Assembly: GCA_937950105.1 (NCBI GenBank)
Contig: CALFEM010000174.1
Location: forward strand, 1 to 5,030
From: an uncultured Alphaproteobacteria bacterium
GTDB lineage: Bacteria > Pseudomonadota > Alphaproteobacteria > Rhizobiales > Hyphomicrobiaceae
DNA: 5,030 nt
Reading direction: 5' to 3'
Made by a program: the position numbers and the translations under genes. The notes under the pieces are model-generated. The model saw nothing but the letters and a program-made list of their open reading frames with translations, was not told where the DNA came from and searched no databases. This document shows positions 1 through 5,030 of the stretch, piece by piece. Within the stretch, counting starts at the first letter, position 1. Each line of letters opens with the position of its first letter.

Positions 1-2364
1 TTCTGCGACCGCATCATGGCGCTCGGCTTCTTCCACGCGTTCAAGGCCGGCATCTCGTTCGGCAAGGACGACATGGTGGTGCCGAGCTCGAAGTGGAAGC
101 TGGTCGAGCAGACCCGCGAGCAGGCCAAGGAGTTCGAGCAGCAGTACAACGACGGCCTGATCACCCAGGGCGAGAAGTACAACAAGGTGGTCGACGCCTG
201 GTCGAAGTGCACCGATCAGATCGCCAAGGAGATGATGGACCGCATCTCGGCAGTGAAGAAGGACGACAAGGGCCGCGACCGTCCGATCAACTCGATCTAC
301 ATGATGAGCCATTCGGGTGCGCGCGGTTCGCCGACGCAGATGAAGCAGCTCGCCGGCATGCGCGGCCTGATGACCAAACCGTCGGGCGAGATCATCGAGA
401 CGCCGATCATCTCGAACTTCAAGGAAGGCCTGTCGGTGCTCGAGTACTTCAACTCGACGCACGGCGCCCGCAAGGGTCTCGCCGACACGGCTCTGAAGAC
501 GGCCAACTCTGGCTACCTGACGCGCCGTCTCGTCGACGTCGCCCAGGACGCCATCATCTTCGAGCCGGACTGCGGCACCGACAAGGGCATCAAGGTTCAG
601 GCGGTGGTGGACGCCGGCCAGGTGATCGTGAGCCTCGCGGCGCGCGTGCTCGGCCGCACCGCGCAGGAGGACGTCACAAACCCGGCGACGGGCGAGGTCA
701 TCGTGCCGGCTGGCGAGCTGATCGAGGAGCGTCACGCCGAGGCCATCGGCAAGGCCGAGGTGCAGGAAGTCCGCATCCGCTCGGTGCTGACGTGCGAGAC
801 CGTCACCGGCGTCTGCGCCAAGTGCTACGGCCGCGATCTCGCGCGCGGCACACCCGTCAACATCGGTGAGGCTGTCGGCGTCATCGCCGCGCAGTCGATC
901 GGCGAGCCGGGCACGCAGCTCACCATGCGCACGTTCCACATCGGCGGTACGGCGCAGGTGGTCGACACCTCGTTCATCGAGTCGAACTTCAACGGCACCG
1001 TGCGTATCAGGAACCGCCAGGTGGTGAAGGATACGCAGGGCCGTCTCGTCTCGATGGGCCGCAACATGGCGATCGTCATCGTCGACCAGGGCGGCAAGGA
1101 GCTGGCGGCGCACAAGCTGCCGTACGGCGCGCGCCTGCACGTCGACGAGGGCGATACCATCAAGCGCGGCGCCAAGCTGGCGCAGTGGGATCCCTACACG
1201 CGTCCGATCCTCACCGAGGTCGACGGCGTCGTCGAGTTCGAGGATCTGATCGAGGGTGCCTCGGTGCGCGAGCAGACCGACGAGGTCAAGGGCTCGACCA
1301 ACCGCGTCATCGTCGACTGGCGGGCGACGCCGCGCGGTGCCGAGCTCAAGCCGGCGATCGTCGTCAAGGACGAGAAGGGCAAGCCGATCAAGGTGGCGCG
1401 TGGCGGCGATGCCCGCTACCTGCTGCCGGTCGATGCCATTCTCTCGGTCGACCTCAAGGCGAAGGTGAAGGCCGGCGACGTGCTCGCGCGTATCCCGGTC
1501 GCCTCGGCCAAGTCCGGCGACATCACCGGCGGTCTGCCGCGTGTCGCCGAACTGTTCGAGGCCCGCCGTCCGAAGGATCACGCGATCATCGCCGAGATCT
1601 CGGGCACCATCGAGTTCGGCAAGGACTACAAGAACAAGCAGCGCATCACCATCCGTCCGGACGATGAGAACGCCGAACCGGTCGAGTACCTGATCCCGCG
1701 CGGCAAGGCGCTGGCCGTGCAGAACGGCGACCACATCGAGCGTGGCGATTATGTCTACGACGGCCACCCGGCTCCGCACGACATTCTCGCCATCAAGGGC
1801 GTCGAGGAACTGGCGGCCTACCTCATCAACGAGATCCAGGACGTCTATCGTCTGCAGGGCGTGACCATCAACGACAAGCACATCGAGGTTATCGTCAAGC
1901 AGATGCTGCAGAAGGTGGAGATCACCGACGGCGGCGAGACCGATCTGATCAAGGGCGAGCAGGTCGACCGCCTCGAGTACGACCAGATCAACGCCGCGGC
2001 AGAGAAGGCCGGCAAGCGTATCGCCACGGCAACCCCGGTGCTGCTCGGCATCACCAAGGCCTCGCTGCAGACGCGGTCGTTCATCTCGGCGGCGTCGTTC
2101 CAGGAGACCACGCGCGTGCTCACCGATGCGGCCGTGAACGGCAAGTCGGACACGCTCGACGGCCTCAAGGAGAACGTCATCGTCGGCCGCCTGATCCCGG
2201 CCGGCACCGGCGGCATGCTGCGCCGTATGCGCAAGATCGCGACGCATCGCGACGAGCTGATCGCCAAGGAGAAGGCCAAAGCCGACGCCGAGCGGGCTCT
2301 CGCCGGCCCGGCCGAGGAAGGCCCGCGCCGCCGCCGCCGTCCCATGGACGAAACGGCGATGTGA
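1..2364 (+). CDS. rpoC: DNA-directed RNA polymerase subunit beta' (C-terminal part, 5' end cut by window)
   Basis: This is the catalytic beta' subunit of RNA polymerase, open from base 1 with 787 codons before TGA. By alignment from memory with E. coli beta', about 620 N-terminal residues, including the active-site Asp loop, lie outside the window. Visible parts, in window codons: secondary-channel rim helices ~25-80, with the Asn-Lys pair at 61-62 that corresponds to the E. coli ppGpp site 2; the [15 protein letters not shown] block ~105-123; bridge helix ~146-181 ([20 protein letters not shown]); a zinc site with Cys 191, 265, 272 and 275, the same spacing as E. coli Cys 814/888/895/898; trigger loop from ~287, with Met309 and His313 matching E. 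coli M932 and H936. The loop is split by a ~190-residue SI3-type insertion (~320-507) and resumes at [19 protein letters not shown]. The C-terminal clamp/omega-contact block [20 protein letters not shown] starts at codon 681. The protein ends in a charged tail with five consecutive arginines. No frameshift is seen. The ATG at base 16 is internal, not the start. Confidence 0.99.
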   Translation, partial: FCDRIMALGFFHAFKAGISFGKDDMVVPSSKWKLVEQTREQAKEFEQQYNDGLITQGEKYNKVVDAWSKCTDQIAKEMMDRISAVKKDDKGRDRPINSIYMMSHSGARGSPTQMKQLAGMRGLMTKPSGEIIETPIISNFKEGLSVLEYFNSTHGARKGLADTALKTANSGYLTRRLVDVAQDAIIFEPDCGTDKGIKVQAVVDAGQVIVSLAARVLGRTAQEDVTNPATGEVIVPAGELIEERHAEAIGKAEVQEVRIRSVLTCETVTGVCAKCYGRDLARGTPVNIGEAVGVIAAQSIGEPGTQLTMRTFHIGGTAQVVDTSFIESNFNGTVRIRNRQVVKDTQGRLVSMGRNMAIVIVDQGGKELAAHKLPYGARLHVDEGDTIKRGAKLAQWDPYTRPILTEVDGVVEFEDLIEGASVREQTDEVKGSTNRVIVDWRATPRGAELKPAIVVKDEKGKPIKVARGGDARYLLPVDAILSVDLKAKVKAGDVLARIPVASAKSGDITGGLPRVAELFEARRPKDHAIIAEISGTIEFGKDYKNKQRITIRPDDENAEPVEYLIPRGKALAVQNGDHIERGDYVYDGHPAPHDILAIKGVEELAAYLINEIQDVYRLQGVTINDKHIEVIVKQMLQKVEITDGGETDLIKGEQVDRLEYDQINAAAEKAGKRIATATPVLLGITKASLQTRSFISAASFQETTRVLTDAAVNGKSDTLDGLKENVIVGRLIPAGTGGMLRRMRKIATHRDELIAKEKAKADAERALAGPAEEGPRRRRRPMDETAM

Positions 2365-2392
2365 GCCCCGTCCGGACATTGTTGCCACAACT

Positions 2393-2425
2393 CGAAAGGC
2401 GGCCGTTTGCGACGGCCGCCTTTCG
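2393..2425 (+). terminator. Strong hairpin 28 bp after rpoC, likely rpoBC operon terminator or 3'-end stabiliser
   Basis: A perfect 13-bp inverted repeat lies just after the rpoC stop. The arms are 2393-2405 (CGAAAGGCGGCCG) and 2413-2425, with a 7-nt loop (TTTGCGA). The stem is very GC-rich with an AAAGGC/GCCTTT core. There is no T-tract beyond the TTT inside the 3' arm, so it is a non-canonical intrinsic terminator at best and could instead protect the 3' end or work in both directions. The position, and a second better terminator further on (2591-2619), support a role in ending the rpoBC transcript. Confidence 0.7.
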
Positions 2426-2590
2426 TGCGATTGGCTGTCCCTGAGCCCCCGTTTCGAGGGGTGGACTGCGCGACGAAGCAGCGCATGGGCCGTCGCCGGG
2501 CAGGTCCGCAGACGCTGCAGAAACCCTTGTGAATGGCGCACTTCTCGCGCGCCACCTGCGCGCGGTCAGCGGCGTCGGCGATCGTGCGGC

Positions 2591-2619
2591 GAAAGGCGGA
2601 GATGCCTTTCTCTTTTTTT
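2591..2619 (+). terminator. Canonical intrinsic terminator upstream of the str operon promoter
   Basis: A 7-bp perfect stem, GAAAGGC (2591-2597) with GCCTTTC (2604-2610) around a 6-nt loop, runs straight into a T-rich tract (2611-2619, eight T in nine bases). This is the classic rho-independent layout on the + strand. It starts with the same ten bases (CGAAAGGCGG, 2590-2599) as the first rpoC-distal hairpin (2393-2402). It would stop read-through from rpoBC, or end a small RNA from the spacer, just 13 bp before the -35 element of the next promoter. Confidence 0.8.
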
Positions 2620-2631
2620 AATATGCCCCGG

Positions 2632-2660
2632 TTGACCGCAGCGCACGCGCTGTATATAGG
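2632..2660 (+). promoter_or_regulatory. Sigma70-type promoter candidate for the rpsL-rpsG-fusA (str) operon
   Basis: TTGACC (2632-2637) matches five of six bases of the -35 consensus. A 17-bp spacer then leads to TATAGG (2655-2660). The overlapping TATATA (2653-2658) is an alternative -10 with a 15-bp spacer. It lies directly after a canonical terminator and is the best promoter match in the intergenic region. Transcription would start near 2667, giving an rpsL leader of roughly 235 nt. The assignment comes from motif and context only. Confidence 0.6.
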
Positions 2661-2673
2661 TTCGCTCACTCTC

Positions 2674-2737
2674 ACGAAACGCCGTAGGTCGTTTCCCGCG
2701 CCTCAGTCTGGCGCGCGCTGGACCTAGACGGTTTCGT
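2674..2737 (+). promoter_or_regulatory. Long bulged stem-loop in the rpsL leader (candidate regulatory RNA element)
   Basis: This 64-nt segment folds by eye into one extended stem. ACGAAA (2674-2679) pairs with TTTCGT (2732-2737), CCGT (2682-2685) with ACGG (2728-2731), and AGGTC (2686-2690) with GACCT (2721-2725). There is a 2-nt bulge on each side, giving 15 base pairs. Inside the 30-nt loop a nested hairpin forms from CGCGCC (2697-2702) and GGCGCG (2710-2715) with a 7-nt loop. It would begin within ten bases of the predicted transcript start. The position suggests an mRNA leader structure controlling the str operon, possibly a ribosomal-protein or other ligand site. At DNA level it could instead be a protein-binding inverted repeat. 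I do not recognise a named RNA family. Confidence 0.5.
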
Positions 2738-2760
2738 TCGAAAGCAGAGGACATTTTCGG

Positions 2761-2805
2761 ACCATGATCTTCGGCCGCGAAGGCAGGAAGATCCTATGGT
2801 TTTTT
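2761..2805 (+). terminator. Terminator-like hairpin with T6 inside the rpsL leader (candidate attenuator)
   Basis: The 5' arm ACCATGATCTTC (2761-2772) pairs with GAAGATC (2787-2793) and, after a 2-nt CT bulge, ATGGT (2796-2800). That gives 12 pairs counting A2761-T2800. The run of six T at 2800-2805 follows the arm without a gap. A short GCC/GGC helix (2774-2776 with 2782-2784) can form inside the loop. It sits about 100 nt before rpsL and about 95 nt after the predicted transcript start. The stem is moderate in GC, so termination strength is uncertain. An alternative pairing at 2782-2822 would break it. Confidence 0.5.
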
Positions 2806-2822
2806 CGTGCCGGGATCCTGCC
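2782..2822 (+). promoter_or_regulatory. Candidate antiterminator pairing overlapping the leader terminator
   Basis: GGCAGG (2782-2787) pairs with CCTGCC (2817-2822), and after a 3-nt AAG bulge ATCC (2791-2794) pairs with GGAT (2813-2816), enclosing an 18-nt loop that contains the T6 run. This 10-bp structure uses most of the 3' arm of the terminator-like hairpin at 2761-2805, so the two cannot form together. Such exclusivity is what an attenuator needs, but chance complementarity in GC-rich DNA is possible and no energy calculation was made. Confidence 0.4.
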
Positions 2823-2901
2823 GCAATGCAGGAGCTCGGCAGTTTCGGCTTGGCGCACGGCATCCATCGCGATGCGCGCGCACGTGGAATGGACGAGGCG
2901 T

Positions 2902-3273
2902 ATGCCGACTATTCAGCAGTTGATCCGGAAGCCGCGGGTGGCGAAGACCTACCGCGAGAAGTCGCGCCACATGGAAGCCTGCCCGCAGAAGCGCGGCGTG
3001 TGCACCCGTGTCTACACGACGACCCCGAAGAAGCCGAACTCGGCGCTTCGCAAGGTCGCCAAGGTGCGCCTGACAAACGGCTTCGAGGTCATCGGCTACA
3101 TCCCGGGCGAAGGCCATAATCTGCAGGAGCACTCGGTGGTGCTGATCCGCGGCGGCCGCGTTAAGGACTTGCCGGGCGTTCGCTATCACATCATCCGCGG
3201 CGTGCTCGATACGCAGGGCGTGGCCAAGCGCCGTCAGCGCCGCTCGAAGTACGGCGCCAAGCGTCCGAAGTGA
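2902..3273 (+). CDS. rpsL: 30S ribosomal protein S12
   Basis: S12 sits at the decoding centre of the 30S subunit and takes part in tRNA selection and fidelity. The 123-residue product is full length for the family. Diagnostic stretches are [12 protein letters not shown] at the N-terminus, [13 protein letters not shown] (residues 39-51), [26 protein letters not shown] and the basic tail [15 protein letters not shown]. Lys43 and Lys88, where substitutions commonly give streptomycin resistance, are the sensitive-type residues. Asp89 corresponds to the Asp that RimO methylthiolates in E. coli. The frame stays open upstream to an ATG at 2764, but that would add 46 non-homologous residues, so ATG 2902 is the start. 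The ribosome binding site is poor: GAGG (2895-2898) lies only 3 nt from the start, and GGA (2891-2893) is the better-spaced option. It is the first gene of the str operon, preceded by a long structured leader. Confidence 0.98.
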   Translation: MPTIQQLIRKPRVAKTYREKSRHMEACPQKRGVCTRVYTTTPKKPNSALRKVAKVRLTNGFEVIGYIPGEGHNLQEHSVVLIRGGRVKDLPGVRYHIIRGVLDTQGVAKRRQRRSKYGAKRPK

Positions 3274-3290
3274 TCGCCGCGCGCGGTCCC

Positions 3291-3309
3291 CCCCGGTGTC
3301 TGGCCGGGG
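3291..3309 (+). promoter_or_regulatory. GC-rich hairpin in the rpsL-rpsG intercistronic region
   Basis: CCCCGG (3291-3296) pairs with CCGGGG (3304-3309) around the 7-nt loop TGTCTGG. It begins 17 nt after the rpsL stop and ends 50 nt before rpsG. The next bases are TTTCG, not a T-tract, so it is unlikely to be an efficient terminator. In E. coli the rpsL-rpsG intercistronic RNA is the S7 autoregulatory target, so this hairpin could be part of a comparable site. That is inference from position only. Confidence 0.45.
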
Positions 3310-3345
3310 TTTCGTCCAACAGGTTTACGCTGCAAAGCGACACGT

Positions 3346-3830
<485 letters not shown>

Positions 3831-3840
3831 CGGACCGACC

Positions 3841-3844
3841 GGAG
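3841..3844 (+). promoter_or_regulatory. Ribosome binding site of fusA
   Basis: GGAG, 7 nt before ATG 3852 in the 21-bp rpsG-fusA gap, is a normal Shine-Dalgarno core. It leaves no room for a separate promoter, so fusA is probably co-transcribed with rpsG. Confidence 0.75.
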
Positions 3845-3851
3845 CATCCAC

Positions 3852-5030
3852 ATGGCCCGCGAATACCCCATTCAGGACTACCGTAACTTCGGCATCATGG
3901 CCCACATCGACGCGGGCAAGACGACGACGACGGAACGCATCCTGTTCTACACCGGCATCTCGCACAAGATCGGCGAAGTGCACGACGGCGCTGCGACCAT
4001 GGACTTCATGGAGCAGGAGGCCGAGCGCGGCATCACCATCACGTCGGCCGCGACGACCTGTTTCTGGCAGGGCCGCGACGGCAAGAAGCGCCGCCTGAAC
4101 ATCATCGACACCCCAGGCCACGTCGACTTCACCATCGAAGTCGAGCGTTCGCTGCGCGTGCTCGACGGCGCCGTCACCGTGCTCGACAGCAACCAGGGCG
4201 TCGAGCCGCAGACCGAGACGGTGTGGCGCCAGGCCGACAAGTACAACGTGCCGCGCATCATCTTCGCCAACAAGATGGATAAGACGGGCGCGGACTTCTA
4301 CATGTGCGTCCAGGACATCAAGGACAAGCTCGGCGCGCGCCCGGTTCCGATCCAGCTGCCGATCGGCGCCGAGAGCGATTTTGCCGGCGTCATCGACCTG
4401 ATCGAGATGCAGGGCATCATCTGGGATGGCGACGACAAGGGCGCTTCGTACAAGAAGGTTCCGATTCCGGCCGATCTGGCCGACAAGGCGGCCGAGTATC
4501 GCGCAGCCATGATCGAGGCGGCCGTCGAAATGGACGACGCTGCGATGGAAGCCTATCTCGAGGGCACCGAGCCGGACGCCGACACGCTGCGCGCGCTGCT
4601 GCGCAAGGGCACCATCACCGGCGCATTCTATCCGATGCTGTGCGGTTCGGCCTTCAAGAACAAGGGTGTGCAGCCGCTGCTCGACGCCGTCGTCGACCTG
4701 TTGCCGTCGCCGCTCGATCGCGAAGCCTACACCGCGATCGACGCCAAGACCGGTGAGCCGGCCGTGCGCAAGCCGTCGGATGCCGAGCCGCTCGCCATGA
4801 TCGCCTTCAAGATCATGAACTTCGAGCACGTCGGCTCGATCACCTTCTGCCGCATCTACTCGGGCAAGCTCGAACAGGGCATGGCGCTCGCCAACACCAC
4901 GCGCGACAAGAAGGAGCGCGCCGGCCGCATGTATCTCATGCACGCCGCCGACCGCGAGGAGATCAAGGAAGCTTTCGCGGGCGACATCGTCGCCCTGCAG
5001 GGGCTCAAGGATACCCGCACGGGTGAAACG
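3852..5030 (+). CDS. fusA: Elongation factor G (N-terminal part, 3' end cut by window)
   Basis: EF-G is the GTPase that drives tRNA-mRNA translocation and, with RRF, ribosome recycling. The window holds 393 codons without interruption, against about 690-700 for the family, so domains III-V are missing. G-domain motifs: P-loop AHIDAGKTT (residues 17-25), switch I ERGITIT (58-64) with Thr62, DTPGH (86-90), NKMD (140-143) and GSAF (265-268). The G' insertion lies roughly between 160 and 255, and domain II starts near 290. The N-terminus and the [24 protein letters not shown] block resemble Rhizobiales EF-G. Two departures from what I recall as consensus are MDFMEQE with Phe52 where Trp is usual, and Asn323-Phe-Glu-His-Val-Gly where (N/D/T)DPFVG is nearly universal. 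The motifs otherwise look intact, so a functional enzyme is expected. A fusA2-type paralogue is unlikely given the str operon position. Confidence 0.98.
   Translation, partial: MAREYPIQDYRNFGIMAHIDAGKTTTTERILFYTGISHKIGEVHDGAATMDFMEQEAERGITITSAATTCFWQGRDGKKRRLNIIDTPGHVDFTIEVERSLRVLDGAVTVLDSNQGVEPQTETVWRQADKYNVPRIIFANKMDKTGADFYMCVQDIKDKLGARPVPIQLPIGAESDFAGVIDLIEMQGIIWDGDDKGASYKKVPIPADLADKAAEYRAAMIEAAVEMDDAAMEAYLEGTEPDADTLRALLRKGTITGAFYPMLCGSAFKNKGVQPLLDAVVDLLPSPLDREAYTAIDAKTGEPAVRKPSDAEPLAMIAFKIMNFEHVGSITFCRIYSGKLEQGMALANTTRDKKERAGRMYLMHAADREEIKEAFAGDIVALQGLKDTRTGET

Larger units (their letters stand above)
2365..2631. other. Non-coding spacer between rpoC and the str promoter
   Basis: I find no convincing gene here. 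Short open frames on both strands have no ribosome binding site and no recognisable protein. Apart from the two terminator hairpins, 2426-2590 contains a series of small possible hairpins: 2446-2461 (CCCCCG pairing with CG-GGGG around a TTT loop, one bulged A), 2467-2471 with 2481-2485 (TGCGC/GCGCA), 2508-2511 with 2515-2518 (GCAG/CTGC), and 2546-2552 with 2558-2564 (seven G-C pairs, loop CACCT). I see no good promoter inside the spacer, so it is best read as rpoC 3' untranslated sequence. An independent small RNA ending at the 2591-2619 terminator is a weaker alternative. Confidence 0.6.

Noticed and set aside
825..1391. Minus-strand frames of 65-116 codons within rpoC
   Set aside because: They are antisense to strongly conserved trigger-loop and SI3 coding sequence and show no independent coding signal.
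2490..2525. Resemblance to signal recognition particle RNA (CAGGTCCG followed by a GCAG)
   Set aside because: Only the eight-base piece matches. The conserved GGAAGGAAGCAG core and the symmetric helix around it are absent.
1845..2675. A 276-codon minus-strand frame covering the end of rpoC and the spacer
   Set aside because: Most of it is the antisense shadow of rpoC. The part in the spacer runs through both terminator hairpins, and no family is recognisable.
2533..2727. A small + strand ORF (64 codons) in the spacer
   Set aside because: It has no ribosome binding site, runs through the canonical terminator and promoter elements, and gives a composition-driven protein.
2865..2874. Perfect palindrome CATCGCGATG as an operator
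   Set aside because: A single 10-bp palindrome in GC-rich DNA is expected by chance and no second copy was found. It is kept only as part of the rpsL initiation-region note.
2764..2901. An upstream start for rpsL at ATG 2764 as the annotated start
   Set aside because: S12 family length (123 residues) and the conserved [13 protein letters not shown]-terminus fix the start at 2902. The extension has no family similarity.

Overview
This window is a conserved translation/transcription locus from a GC-rich bacterium, most likely an alphaproteobacterium of the Rhizobiales/Hyphomicrobiales type. That placement rests on remembered protein signatures: the EF-G start [25 protein letters not shown]12 beginning [13 protein letters not shown]7 ending in HYRW, and the RpoC region between its conserved blocks. 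It was not checked by a search. All genes lie on the + strand in the classical order rpoC - rpsL - rpsG - fusA, the junction between the rpoBC (beta) operon and the str operon.

Layout. Positions 1-2364 hold the C-terminal ~55% of rpoC (RNA polymerase beta'), cut by the left edge. Positions 2365-2901 are a 537-bp intergenic region with no convincing gene but much structure. It contains a strong hairpin just after rpoC (2393-2425), a spacer with several small hairpins (2426-2590), a canonical intrinsic terminator with a T-tract (2591-2619), a sigma70-type promoter candidate (2632-2660), and then a leader of about 235 nt before rpsL. The leader contains a long bulged stem (2674-2737) and a terminator-like hairpin followed directly by six Ts (2761-2805). 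An alternative, mutually exclusive pairing (2782-2822) overlaps that hairpin. Positions 2902-3273 are rpsL (S12), 3360-3830 rpsG (S7), and 3852-5030 the first 393 codons of fusA (EF-G), cut by the right edge.

How the genes work together. RpoC is the catalytic beta' subunit of RNA polymerase. S12 and S7 are 30S subunit proteins of the decoding centre and the head, and EF-G is the translocase that acts on that ribosome. The two terminators separate the rpoBC transcript from the str operon, which appears to have its own promoter. The tight rpsG-fusA spacing (21 bp) and the rpsL-rpsG spacing (86 bp, with a hairpin) fit one polycistronic str mRNA.

The coding part is ordinary housekeeping sequence and I see no mobile element, CRISPR array, tRNA or rRNA. 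The part most worth a second look is the rpsL leader, which reads like a transcription attenuator. A smaller oddity is a non-consensus tripeptide in a normally very conserved segment of EF-G domain II.
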